A DNA stretch of 64,000 nucleotides from Jiangella asiatica (GCF_004349065.1 NZ_SMKZ01000004.1:1-64000), one strand, 5' to 3'. Positions 17,128-25,476 are shown, counted from the first letter of the stretch. The notes: generated by a model not told the origin, from the letters alone. Program-made: numbers and translations.

Positions 17128-18138
17128 ATGCCCGCGCGAGACCTGCACGACACCGCCGTCGTGGTCGACGGCACCTGTCCCGGCTATTACTGGATGCAGA
17201 ACGTCGATGCGTGGCGCGCGGGAGGGGTCACCTGCTGCGTCGTCACCGTCGTCGCGTTCGAGGACGTCCGGCAGGCCGCCACCGCCATCGCCGGGCTCTT
17301 CCGGTTCCTGCGCGAGCGACGCGACCAGTTGGTGCTCGCCACCACCGTCGACGACATCCGTGCGGCCAAGGCGGCCGGCGAGCTGGCCGTCGTCCTGCAG
17401 TTCCAGGGCACCAGCGCGCTGGGCTACGAGGTCGACCTCGTCGAGTACTACTGGCGGCTGGGGGTGCGGGTCGTCCAGCTCACCTACAACCAGCGGGGAC
17501 CGGTCGGCGACGGCTGCGAGGAACCCGGCGACGCTGGGCTGAGCGCGTTCGGCCGCAAAGTCGTGGCTGAGCTGAACCGGCTCGGCATGCTCGTGGACGT
17601 GTCGCACACCGGCGAGCGGACCAGCCTGGACGCCGTCGAGGTGTCGACCGCGCCGGTCGTGGCGTCGCACTCGAACCCGGCCGCGCTGCACCCGAGCGCA
17701 CGCAACATCTCCGACGAGCTGATCGAGGCGCTGGCGGCCAGCGGCGGCCTGGTCGGCATCAACGGGTTCTCCGCGTTCCTCGGCGACGCCGACGGTGACG
17801 GCCCCGGCCTGGACAGGTTCGTCGACCACCTCGTCTACGTCGCGGACCTCGTCGGCATCGAGCACGTCGCTCTCGGGTTGGACTACACCATCCGCGACGC
17901 GCCGCGAGAGCTGTATGACCAGTACGTCCGCGACGGCATGTGGTCCGCCGACACCTATCCCCCGCCGCCATGGTCGTTCCCGAGCGGACTGGACACCGCC
18001 GCGGAGTTCCCCAAGCTCACCGAGCGCCTGCTCGAGCGCGGCTTCGGCGAGGCCGACGTCCGGGCGGTGCTCGGGGAGAACTGGTTGCGGGTGTTCGGCA
18101 CGGTCTGGGGTTCCGGAGCCACTCAGGAGACACGATGA
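17128..18138 (+). CDS. Divergent M19 (membrane dipeptidase) family protein
   Basis: A 336-residue cytoplasmic (beta/alpha)8 metallohydrolase of peptidase family M19. The conserved core is present: His160 in VDVSHTG, His181 in VASHSNP and Asp252 in GLDYT align with His198, His219 and Asp288 of renal dipeptidase. The N-terminal H-x-D metal pair (DGHND in the family) is replaced by DGTCP at residues 14-18, and the bridging Glu appears replaced by Gln93 in FQGT. One zinc site is therefore probably lost, and activity may be altered. The ATG has GGAGGT 5 nt upstream; the stop overlaps the next start (ATGA). Confidence 0.82.
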   Translation: MPARDLHDTAVVVDGTCPGYYWMQNVDAWRAGGVTCCVVTVVAFEDVRQAATAIAGLFRFLRERRDQLVLATTVDDIRAAKAAGELAVVLQFQGTSALGYEVDLVEYYWRLGVRVVQLTYNQRGPVGDGCEEPGDAGLSAFGRKVVAELNRLGMLVDVSHTGERTSLDAVEVSTAPVVASHSNPAALHPSARNISDELIEALAASGGLVGINGFSAFLGDADGDGPGLDRFVDHLVYVADLVGIEHVALGLDYTIRDAPRELYDQYVRDGMWSADTYPPPPWSFPSGLDTAAEFPKLTERLLERGFGEADVRAVLGENWLRVFGTVWGSGATQETR

Positions 18139-19016
18139 GCCACGTCATGAAGGAGATCGCGGCGGTGCTGGGCCGGGCCGGCACCAGCGCCGCGCTGCAC
18201 GCGCGCCCGGTCGACGGGCCGGGCGAGGTGGCGCTGAACGCCGATTCCGTCAGCGTCGCCGCGTCCACCTACAAGATCTCCGTCCTGCTCGAGCTGGCCT
18301 GCCAAGCCGCCGAGGGCACGCTGTCGCTGACGTCGCGGCTGCGGGTACCGGCCGACCGGCGTAGCCTCGGCCCCACCGGCATCTCGGCCATGCTCGACGA
18401 CGTCGAGCTCTCGCTGCGCGACCTGGCGCTGTTGATGATGCAGATCAGCGACAACACCGCCACGGACGTGGTCCAGGAGCTCGTCGGCACCGACCGGATC
18501 GCTGCCCGGCTGGCGGCACTCGGGCTGACGGGTACGTCGTTCCCGCACGACTGCGCCAGGCTCGTCGGCGACGTCCTGGACGACCTCGGCGCCTACCCGG
18601 ACGAGCTGAGCCGCGACGAGTTGCGCCGCGCGCTCGACGCCAGCCCGTCCATCGCCGGCACAACCGGCAATATCACCACGCCGCGCGACATGACCACGCT
18701 CGTCAGCGCGATCTGGCGGGACGAGGCGGGCCCCGCCCAGGCGTGCGAGGAGGTCCGCCGGGTCATGCTCCAGCAGTACGCACCACACCGGCTGTCCACG
18801 GCGTACCGCGACGGGCCGGTGATCGCAGGAAAGACCGGGACGTTCCACGGCGGCATCCGCAACGAGGTCGGCGTCGTCGACTTCGGCGGCGGCGAGCGGT
18901 ACGCCGTCGCCGTCTACCTGCGACAACACGAATACGATGTGCGTGACGGGCGCGCCGATGCCGCCATCGGCGAGGTCGCCCGGCTGGCCATCGACCACCT
19001 GCGAGGCGCGGCATGA
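18135..19016 (+). CDS. Class A beta-lactamase-like serine hydrolase without signal peptide
   Basis: A 293-residue protein of the beta-lactamase/transpeptidase fold. It has the catalytic S-x-x-K (STYK, Ser44-Lys47), the S-D-N loop (Ser105-Asn107) and K-T-G (Lys233-Gly235), all in canonical order. A clear E-x-x-L-N omega-loop motif is not visible. The N-terminus (MSHVMKEIAAVLGR) is not a signal peptide, so the enzyme should stay in the cytoplasm, unlike resistance beta-lactamases. It is coupled on both sides by 4-bp overlaps to the dipeptidase and creatininase genes, pointing to a catabolic hydrolysis of an imported amide, ester or lactam. Confidence 0.85.
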   Translation: MSHVMKEIAAVLGRAGTSAALHARPVDGPGEVALNADSVSVAASTYKISVLLELACQAAEGTLSLTSRLRVPADRRSLGPTGISAMLDDVELSLRDLALLMMQISDNTATDVVQELVGTDRIAARLAALGLTGTSFPHDCARLVGDVLDDLGAYPDELSRDELRRALDASPSIAGTTGNITTPRDMTTLVSAIWRDEAGPAQACEEVRRVMLQQYAPHRLSTAYRDGPVIAGKTGTFHGGIRNEVGVVDFGGGERYAVAVYLRQHEYDVRDGRADAAIGEVARLAIDHLRGAA

Positions 19017-19783
19017 GCGCGGAAGTGCTCCGGCTGGCCGAGCTGTCCTGGCCCCAGGTCCAGGCCGCGCTGGACGGCGGCTGCCGGACCGCGCTGTTCG
19101 CCGCCGGCTCGACCGAGCAGCACGGGCCGCACCTGCCGCTGCTGGCCGACACCCTGCTCGGCGACGCGCTCGTGCGGCGGCTGGCGCCACGGCTGGGCGA
19201 CGTCGTCGTCGGGCCGACGGTGCCGTTCGGGGTCTCCATCCACCACATGGGCTTTCCCGGCACGGTGACGCTGGACACCGAGACATTCCAGGCGGTCGTG
19301 CTGCAGTACGTACGCAGCCTGGCCGCCCACGGGTTCGAGACGGTTCTGGTGGTGCCGAGCCATGGCGGCAACTTCAAGCCCTTGGCCCGGCTGCTGGAGT
19401 TCACCGGCGGTGTCGTCGACGGCGCCCGCTTCGTCCCGTACACCGACCTGCTCGCGTTCATCGCGGAGCTGGAGCGGGTCGGACGCGACGAGGGCATCCC
19501 GCCGGAGGTCAGCGGGTCGCACGCCGGCGAGTCCGAGACGTCGATCGTGCTGGCCGAGCGGCCGGAGCTGGTCGACATGAGCGTCGCCGCAGCCGGCTTC
19601 GACGGACTGTTCGACGACGAGACCGCTCGACGGCTGTTCGCCGGCGGCACCGCGGCACTGTCGGCGAACGGGATCCTCGGCGACGCCCGGCCCGCCGACC
19701 CCGCCCGCGGCGCCCGCTACCTCGACGCCCTGACCGACCTGCTGGAATCGTACTTCGCGCCGCTATTGGAGGGCCGACCGTGA
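19013..19783 (+). CDS. Creatininase family amidohydrolase
   Basis: A 256-residue metal-dependent amidohydrolase. Family motifs are clear: GSTEQHGPHLPLLAD near residues 32-46, VVPSHGGNFKPL near 116-127 and GSHAGESETS near 164-173, which together supply the divalent-metal ligands and catalytic residues. Family members open cyclic amides (creatinine) or cleave small amides, including in formamide and mycofactocin chemistry. No creatinase gene is near, so a full creatinine pathway is not supported. Overlaps of 4 bp with both neighbours show tight co-expression. Confidence 0.9.
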   Translation: MSAEVLRLAELSWPQVQAALDGGCRTALFAAGSTEQHGPHLPLLADTLLGDALVRRLAPRLGDVVVGPTVPFGVSIHHMGFPGTVTLDTETFQAVVLQYVRSLAAHGFETVLVVPSHGGNFKPLARLLEFTGGVVDGARFVPYTDLLAFIAELERVGRDEGIPPEVSGSHAGESETSIVLAERPELVDMSVAAAGFDGLFDDETARRLFAGGTAALSANGILGDARPADPARGARYLDALTDLLESYFAPLLEGRP

Positions 19784-20976
19784 AGACGACGTACGACCAC
19801 ATCGTCATCGGGGCCGGCGCGCTGGGCTCAGCCGCCGCCTACCGGCTGGCTCGCGGCGGGCATACGGACGTGCTCGTGCTGGAGCAGTACGAGCTCGGCC
19901 ACACCCGCGGCGCCTCGGAGGACCACTCGCGGATCATCCGGCACACGTACCACTCCACCCTCTACACCGCGCTGACCCCGGCCGCGTACGACGCGTGGGA
20001 CGAGGTCGAGGACGAGTCCGGCGTGCAGGTGGTGTTCCGGGTCGGCGGGCTGGACCTCGCCGTCATCGGCACCCCCGGCGAGAACGAGCTCGACGCGTAC
20101 CGGGCGTCTCTCGAGCCGCTGGCCGACCGTGGCGTCACCTGGGAGGACCTCGACGCCACGGCGATCCGGACCCGCTGGCCGCAGTGGCGCATCGACGACG
20201 ATGTCCGTGGCCTGTTCCAGCCCGACGGCGGCATCCTCGACGTCCGCAAGGCGACGGCCGCGCACATAGCGCTCGCCCGGGCCCGCGGCGTGGAGTTCAG
20301 CCCGGGCACGACGGTGCTGAAGCTTTCGACGTCGGACTCCCACGTCACCGTCTCGACCAGCCGGGGCGAGTTCACCGCCGGGTCGGTGGTGCTGTGCGCG
20401 GCGTCGTGGGCGCCGGTCCTGCTGTCGGGCCTCGACGTCGACTGGCCGATCACTCTCAGCCAGGAGCAGGTCAGCTACTTCGCCACCCCGAACCTGCGCG
20501 ACTTCGCCGCGGACCGGTTCCCGATGTGGATCTGGCACGGCGACCCGTTCTTCTACGGCTTCCCCGTCTACGGCGAGGTCGCGGTGAAGGCCGCCCGCGA
20601 CATGAGCGGCCGGTTCGTCACCCAGGAGACCCGCAGCTGGGACCCGTCACCGGAGGAGACGTCGCTGGTGGAGCGGTTCCTGAGCGAGAGGCTGCCCGGT
20701 GCCGTCGGTCCGGAGCTGCTCAGCAAGACGTGCGTCTACGACATGCCGCCGGACCGCGAGTTCATCCTGGACCGGGTGCCCGGCCACCCACGGATCGTCG
20801 CGGCCATCGGCGCCGGCCACGCCGCGAAGTTCGCCAGCCTGCTCGGCGAGATCCTGGCGTCGCTGGCCACGACCGGCAGCACCGAGCACCCGATCGAGGC
20901 GTTCCGCGCGGACCGGCCGGCCCTGACCGACCCGTCGTACGTGCCCTCCTTCCGGCTGGCCGGTGAGGCGTCGTGA
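19780..20976 (+). CDS. Monomeric sarcosine oxidase / N-methyl amino acid oxidase family flavoenzyme
   Basis: A 398-residue FAD enzyme of the MSOX/MTOX group. The N-terminal dinucleotide motif is VIGAGALGSAAAYRLA. The GASEDHSRIIRHTYH stretch corresponds to the flavin-contact region of sarcosine oxidase. Cys318 in SKTCVYDMPPD matches the cysteine that covalently holds FAD, and the GAGHAAKF segment near the C-terminus is also conserved. It oxidises N-methyl or secondary amino acids, giving imine or formaldehyde plus amine and H2O2. The GTG start overlaps the creatininase stop. No catalase gene is in the operon. Confidence 0.9.
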   Translation: MKTTYDHIVIGAGALGSAAAYRLARGGHTDVLVLEQYELGHTRGASEDHSRIIRHTYHSTLYTALTPAAYDAWDEVEDESGVQVVFRVGGLDLAVIGTPGENELDAYRASLEPLADRGVTWEDLDATAIRTRWPQWRIDDDVRGLFQPDGGILDVRKATAAHIALARARGVEFSPGTTVLKLSTSDSHVTVSTSRGEFTAGSVVLCAASWAPVLLSGLDVDWPITLSQEQVSYFATPNLRDFAADRFPMWIWHGDPFFYGFPVYGEVAVKAARDMSGRFVTQETRSWDPSPEETSLVERFLSERLPGAVGPELLSKTCVYDMPPDREFILDRVPGHPRIVAAIGAGHAAKFASLLGEILASLATTGSTEHPIEAFRADRPALTDPSYVPSFRLAGEAS

Positions 20977-21431
20977 GCGCCCGGTACGCGGCGCTGCTGC
21001 GCTGGGCGTACGACGGAGAGGTGTTCGGCGCGGGGTTCCTGCGGTCGCTGGTCGCCGGGCCCGCCCACGAGGCGAAGCGGGCGCAGCTCGAGGCGCTGCT
21101 GGAGCTGGAGACGCGGACGCTGGAGCTCGTGGCGCCGGTCGCGGTACGGACGCTGGGCGCGGTCGACGACACCGCGACGCTGGAACGCGCCTCGTCCTAC
21201 GCCGCGCGGGTGGCGTCGGGGTCATGGGACGCGTTCCTCTCCGAGCTCGAGGACGGCGCCGACCGAACACTGCCGCGGTTCGAGGAACTGGTCGCGGTCA
21301 GCCCGGCCGTGGAGCGTGGGTTGTTCGAGCGGCTGGTCGAACACGAACGGGTGGTCGGCGAGTTCGCCAGGCTGGACCGGGCCGGCGCGACGGCGGCGGC
21401 GCTCGCGGTCGTCTCGGAGCACCTGGCATGA
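20973..21431 (+). CDS. Uncharacterised helical protein, last full gene of the island
   Basis: A 152-residue protein I do not recognise. It is rich in Ala, Glu, Leu and Arg, with no signal peptide or membrane segment, and is probably all-helical. Glu/His-containing helices (LEALLELETRTLELV, ERLVEHERVVGEFARLD) recall small helical-bundle proteins, but no metal-binding pattern is firm. GTG start overlapping the sarcosine-oxidase-like gene stop (GTGA at 20973-20976) shows that it belongs to the same translational chain and probably the same pathway. Confidence 0.7.
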   Translation: MSARYAALLRWAYDGEVFGAGFLRSLVAGPAHEAKRAQLEALLELETRTLELVAPVAVRTLGAVDDTATLERASSYAARVASGSWDAFLSELEDGADRTLPRFEELVAVSPAVERGLFERLVEHERVVGEFARLDRAGATAAALAVVSEHLA

Positions 21432-21520
21432 CGGCGCCGGCACAGGCCGCGGGCGAGGCGGTGACCGGACCCCTGCGCTGTCACGCCCGGCCTCTCTCGG
21501 ATCTGATCGCGTCACGCTGA
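21428..21520 (+). CDS. 30-residue terminal ORF of the island, possibly a truncated gene
   Basis: An ATG overlapping the previous stop (ATGA) opens a 30-codon frame that begins like an ordinary soluble protein (MTAPAQAAGEAVTG) and ends abruptly at 21520, inside the first of two dyad repeats. The repeating 4-bp overlap pattern of the operon continues here. It could be the remains of a further gene lost by deletion, or a chance frame. Confidence 0.3.
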   Translation: MTAPAQAAGEAVTGPLRCHARPLSDLIASR

Positions 21521-21705
21521 CGCCGACTGTTGCCACCAGCGTGACCCCGGTCCGACCTGGACTGACTCCCGCACCGCCCATCGGAACCCCTGGGTCCCGG
21601 CTGCCAGTCCAGCTCGCAGGCGGCGGGCGCCGCCGACCCTCCCCACCGTTCCGTCTCTTTCGATCTCGACGGGTAACGCTGCCGCAACAGTTGTCAGCAG
21701 CGTCA
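21511..21705. repeat. Pair of related dyad elements
   Basis: Element A (21511-21545) has perfect 9-bp arms GTCACGCTG and CAGCGTGAC. Element B (21673-21705) has arms GTAACGCTG and CAGCGTCAC with one mismatch, plus a shared central GTTG. Short flanks (TCTCT, CGATCT-like) are also similar. They lie between the catabolic island and the DUF998 gene. They could be terminators of the island or binding sites; I cannot tell which. Confidence 0.5.
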
Positions 21706-21780
21706 CCCCAGCGCGCCGCGTGGCCCGCCCCAGCACCCACACCACATCGTCGCTCCCGAGCACCGACAACGCAGAACTTC

Positions 21781-21810
21781 TTGACAATTTTTCTTGTCGG
21801 TGACAGGCTC
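21781..21810 (+). promoter_or_regulatory. Candidate promoter of the DUF998 gene with small dyad
   Basis: TTGACA at 21781-21786 is a consensus -35 box; CAGGCT at 21804-21809 is a weak -10 at 17-bp spacing. A GACAA...TTGTC dyad (21783-21797) overlaps the -35 and could be a repressor site. The start codon is about 40 bp downstream. Confidence 0.45.
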
Positions 21811-21850
21811 GTGCTCACCCACACCGGAACTCACGACAAGGACCACGGCC

Positions 21851-22525
21851 ATGACCGCCTTCGCCGCCACCACCACCCACCCGACCGTCACGCCTCAGGC
21901 CGCGTCCGCCGGCCGTTCCCCGCGCCGGCTGCTCGCCGCCGGTGTCGTTGCGGGTCCGCTCTACGTCGCGACCGTGGCCGCTCAGTACTTCGTCCGCGAC
22001 GGCTACGACCCGACGCGGCATGCGGCCAGCGTCCTGGCCAACGGCGAGCACGGCTGGGTGCAGATCGCGAACTTCGCGGTCGCCGCCCTCCTGACCATCG
22101 CGGCCGCGATCGGGATGCGCCGGTCCGGCCGAGCAGGCACATGGACGCCGCGGCTGGTGGGCGCGTTCGGCGCCTCGCTGGTGGGCGCCACGGTGTTCGT
22201 CGCCGACCCGGTCGAGGGCTTCCCGGCCGGCACCACAGCCGAGGCCGCGACGACGGTGAGCTGGCACGGCATGGCGCACCTGGGCGTCGGCACTGTCGGC
22301 TTCAGCTGCCTTGCCGTCGCCGCCATCGCCCTGGGCCGCCGGCTGCGCCGGAACGGTCAGCGCGCGGCCGGTACGTACGCCGTCGCCAGCGGCCTGCTGA
22401 TCGTCGCCGGCTTCGTGGCGGTGTCGGGCAGCGGCGGCGCCAGCTGGGGCGTCGCCGCCTTCACCGCCGGCATTCTTGCCGGGTGGGCCTGGCTCGCCGT
22501 CACCTGCACCCGCCTCGCGCGGTGA
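21851..22525 (+). CDS. DUF998 family membrane protein
   Basis: A 224-residue integral membrane protein with about six hydrophobic segments after a 25-residue polar N-terminus. The pattern VAAQYFVRDGYDPTRHAASVLANGEHGWVQ in the first extracytoplasmic loop is typical of DUF998 (frequently annotated as hypothetical membrane proteins). ATG 21851 has AAGGA about 10 nt upstream and follows a near-consensus -35. It is a single-gene unit ended by a strong hairpin. Function unknown. Confidence 0.82.
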   Translation: MTAFAATTTHPTVTPQAASAGRSPRRLLAAGVVAGPLYVATVAAQYFVRDGYDPTRHAASVLANGEHGWVQIANFAVAALLTIAAAIGMRRSGRAGTWTPRLVGAFGASLVGATVFVADPVEGFPAGTTAEAATTVSWHGMAHLGVGTVGFSCLAVAAIALGRRLRRNGQRAAGTYAVASGLLIVAGFVAVSGSGGASWGVAAFTAGILAGWAWLAVTCTRLAR

Positions 22526-22543
22526 GTGCACGTCCGAAGGCGC

Positions 22544-22582
22544 GACGCGGCCGCCGAGGATCGATCCCTCGGCGGCCGCGTC
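22544..22582. terminator. Strong bidirectional terminator between DUF998 and nrdJ genes
   Basis: Perfect 16-bp arms (22544-22559 and 22567-22582, starting GACGCGGCC and ending GGCCGCGTC) with a 7-nt loop, placed between convergent stop codons 77 bp apart. The length of the stem makes this the clearest terminator in the window. Confidence 0.85.
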
Positions 22583-22602
22583 GTTGTCTGCGTGGTGTGG
22601 CG

Positions 22603-25476
22603 TCAGCTGCAGCCGCTGGTGGAGCCGCAGCCCTCGCAGACGTAGCAGCTACCCGCCGGGCGCATCTTCGTGCCGCAAGTGAAGCAGAGCGGCGCGTCGG
22701 TGCTGGTGCCCTGGATGACCTCGAGCAGCTCGGCCGAGGTGTGCGCCTCGACCGGGGCGGGGCGGGCCGAGGCGGCCGCCGCGGACTCCGTCGCCGCCGG
22801 CTTGGACGACTCCGGCTGCTGCACGACCGGGGCGGACTGCCGCAGCGTGTCGACGTCGACGTCGTCGTCCGGCGTGTACTCGCCGGTGTCGAGCTGGCGG
22901 GCCCGCTCCGTCGCCGTGTAGATGCCCAGCGCCGCGCGTGACTCGAACGGCAGGTGGTCCAGAGCGAGCCGGCGGAAGATGTAGTCGACCACGCTCTGCG
23001 CCATGCGCACGTCCGGGTCGTCGGTCATGCCCGACGGCTCGAACCGCATGTTGGTGAACTTCTCGACGTAGGTCTCCAGCGGCACGCCGTACTGCAGCGC
23101 GATGGAGATGGCGATCGAGAAGGCGTCCATGATGCCGGCCAGCGTGGAGCCCTGCTTGCCGAGCTTCAGGAAGACCTCGCCGAGGCCGTCGTCGGGGTAG
23201 GAACCGGCGGTCATGTAACCCTCGGCGCCGCCGACGGTGAACGACGTGGTGCGGCTCGGCCGGGTCTTCGGGAGCCGCTGACGGGTCGGCCGGTACTCGA
23301 CGACGACCTCGCTGGCGGCCTTCTCCTTGTCCGCGGTCTTCGCCTTGGCGTCGGACAGCGGCTGGCCCACCTTGCAGTTGTCGCGGTAGACGGCCAGCGC
23401 CTTGAGGCCCAGCTTCCAGCCCTGGAGGTAGATCTCCTCGATCTCCTCGACGGTGGCCGACTCCGGCATGTTCACCGTCTTGGAGATGGCGCCGGACAGG
23501 AACGGCTGGACGGCGGCCATCATCCGCACGTGGCCCATCGGCTCGATGGCTCGCGGCTGCCCCGCGGCGCAGTCGAACACCTCGTAGTGCTCGGGCTTCA
23601 GGCCGGGTGCGTCGACGACGTTGCCGTGCTCGGCGATGTACTCGACGATCGCCTCGATGGTCTCGGTGGCGTAGCCGAGCTTCTCCAGCGCCCGCGGCAC
23701 CGTCAGGTTGACGATCTGCATGGAGCCGCCGCCGACCAGCTTCTTGAACTTGACCAGCGAGAAGTCGGGCTCGATGCCGGTGGTGTCGCAGTCCATCATG
23801 AAGCCGATGGTGCCGGTGGGCGCCAGCAGCGAGGCCTGGGCGTTGCGCCAGCCGTTCCTCTCGCCGATCTTGTTGCCCTCGGCCCACACCTTCGTGGCCA
23901 GGCTGCGCACGTCGCCGTCGAGCGAGTGGACGGTGCGCAGGTCGTCGTTGGCGGCGGCGTGCTTGCGCATGACCCGGGCATGCGCCTCGGCGTTGCGCGC
24001 GAACCCGTCGTACGGCCCAACGACGCCGGCCAGCTCGGCCGAGCGCTTGTAGGCCGCACCGGTCATCAGGGAGGTGATGGCCGCGGCGAGCGCGCGCCCG
24101 CCCTCGGAGTCGTAAGCCAGGCCGGACGCCATCAGCAGCGCGCCGAGGTTGGCGTAGCCGATGCCCAGCTGCCGGTAGGCGCGGGTGGTCTCGGTGATCG
24201 CCTCGGTCGGGAAGTCGGCGAACGTGATCGAGATGTCCATCGCGGTGATGATCAGCTCGACCGCCTTGGCGAACGTGGCGCTGTCGAAGCTCCCGTCCTC
24301 CTTGAGGAACTTCATCAGGTTGAGGCTGGCCAGGTTGCAGCTGGAGTTGTCCAGGCTCATGTACTCCGAGCACGGGTTGGACGCGGTGATGCGGCCGGTC
24401 TCGGGGTTGGTGTGCCAGTCGTTGATGGTGCCGTCGTACTGGATGCCGGGGTCGGCGCACTCCCAGGCCGCCTGCGCCATGCCGCGGAACAGCTTGCGGG
24501 CGTCGATGGTCTCGATGACCTCGCCGGTCATGCGGGCACGCAGGCCGAACTCGCCGCCGGACTCGACCGCGCGCATGTACTCGTCGGAGACGCGCACGGA
24601 GTTGTTGGCGTTCTGGTACTGCACCGAGACGATGTCGGAGCCACCGAGGTCCATGTCGAAGCCGGCGTCACGCAGCGCGCGGATCTTGTCCTCCTCGCGC
24701 GCCTTCGTCTGGATGAACTCCTCGACGTCGGGGTGGTCGACATCCAGGACCACCATCTTCGCGGCACGCCGGGTGGCACCGCCGGACTTGATGGTTCCCG
24801 CCGAGGCGTCGGCGCCACGCATGAAGCTGACCGGGCCGGACGCCGTCCCGCCGGAGGAGAGCAGCTCCTTGCTGGAGCGGATGCGCGAGAGGTTCAGACC
24901 GGCGCCGGAGCCGCCCTTGAAGATCATGCCCTCTTCGCGGTACCAGTTCAGGATCGACTCCATGGAGTCGTCGACGGAGAGGATGAAGCAGGCCGACACC
25001 TGCTGCGGCGACTTCGTGCCGACGTTGAACCACACCGGGGAGTTGAAGCTGAACACCTGGTGCAGCAGCATCCAGGTGAGCTCGTGCTCGAAGACCTCGG
25101 CGTCCTCGGGGGTGGCGAAGTAGCCCTCGTCCTCGCCGGTGGTCCGGTACTTCCTCACCACCCGGTCGATGAGCTGGCGCAGGCTCCACTCGCGCACGTC
25201 GGTGCCCACAGCGCCGCGGAAGTACTTGGTGGTGACGATGGTGGACGCGTTGAGCGACCAGAAGTCGGGGAACTCCACGCCCTTCTGCTCGAAGACGGTC
25301 TCGCCCGTCTTCCAGTTCTGCTGGACGACGTCGCGCCGCTCCCAGGTGACCTCGTCGTACGGGTGCACGCCGGCAGTGGTGTAGATGCGCCCGACGCTCA
25401 GCCCTCGGGCCTTCTTCGACCTACCGGCCGGCTTGCTCCCGGCCCCTCGGCTCGGCCCGCTCACCGTCTCAGTCAT
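22603..25476 (-). CDS. nrdJ: Vitamin B12-dependent (class II) ribonucleotide reductase
   Basis: A 957-residue adenosylcobalamin-dependent ribonucleoside-diphosphate reductase, which makes deoxyribonucleotides without oxygen or a tyrosyl-radical subunit. Catalytic-barrel landmarks include FNSPVWFN, GGSGAGLNLSRIRS, NPCSEYMSLDNSSCNL and LAPTGTIGFMMDCDTTGIEP. The C-terminus carries a Cys-rich tail (CFTCGTKMRPAG, CEGCGSTSGCS) that acts in disulfide exchange and metal binding. The Pro/Ala-rich linker near residues 880-925 is low-complexity. It follows nrdR on the same strand after a 119-bp gap and probably shares its promoter. No B12 riboswitch is visible upstream. Confidence 0.97.
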   Translation of the reverse strand: MTETVSGPSRGAGSKPAGRSKKARGLSVGRIYTTAGVHPYDEVTWERRDVVQQNWKTGETVFEQKGVEFPDFWSLNASTIVTTKYFRGAVGTDVREWSLRQLIDRVVRKYRTTGEDEGYFATPEDAEVFEHELTWMLLHQVFSFNSPVWFNVGTKSPQQVSACFILSVDDSMESILNWYREEGMIFKGGSGAGLNLSRIRSSKELLSSGGTASGPVSFMRGADASAGTIKSGGATRRAAKMVVLDVDHPDVEEFIQTKAREEDKIRALRDAGFDMDLGGSDIVSVQYQNANNSVRVSDEYMRAVESGGEFGLRARMTGEVIETIDARKLFRGMAQAAWECADPGIQYDGTINDWHTNPETGRITASNPCSEYMSLDNSSCNLASLNLMKFLKEDGSFDSATFAKAVELIITAMDISITFADFPTEAITETTRAYRQLGIGYANLGALLMASGLAYDSEGGRALAAAITSLMTGAAYKRSAELAGVVGPYDGFARNAEAHARVMRKHAAANDDLRTVHSLDGDVRSLATKVWAEGNKIGERNGWRNAQASLLAPTGTIGFMMDCDTTGIEPDFSLVKFKKLVGGGSMQIVNLTVPRALEKLGYATETIEAIVEYIAEHGNVVDAPGLKPEHYEVFDCAAGQPRAIEPMGHVRMMAAVQPFLSGAISKTVNMPESATVEEIEEIYLQGWKLGLKALAVYRDNCKVGQPLSDAKAKTADKEKAASEVVVEYRPTRQRLPKTRPSRTTSFTVGGAEGYMTAGSYPDDGLGEVFLKLGKQGSTLAGIMDAFSIAISIALQYGVPLETYVEKFTNMRFEPSGMTDDPDVRMAQSVVDYIFRRLALDHLPFESRAALGIYTATERARQLDTGEYTPDDDVDVDTLRQSAPVVQQPESSKPAATESAAAASARPAPVEAHTSAELLEVIQGTSTDAPLCFTCGTKMRPAGSCYVCEGCGSTSGCS

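Noticed and set aside
18135-20976. A classical creatinine degradation pathway (creatininase plus sarcosine oxidase)
   Set aside because: No creatinase (pita-bread fold) gene is present, and both families are broad. The extra hydrolases in the operon point elsewhere.
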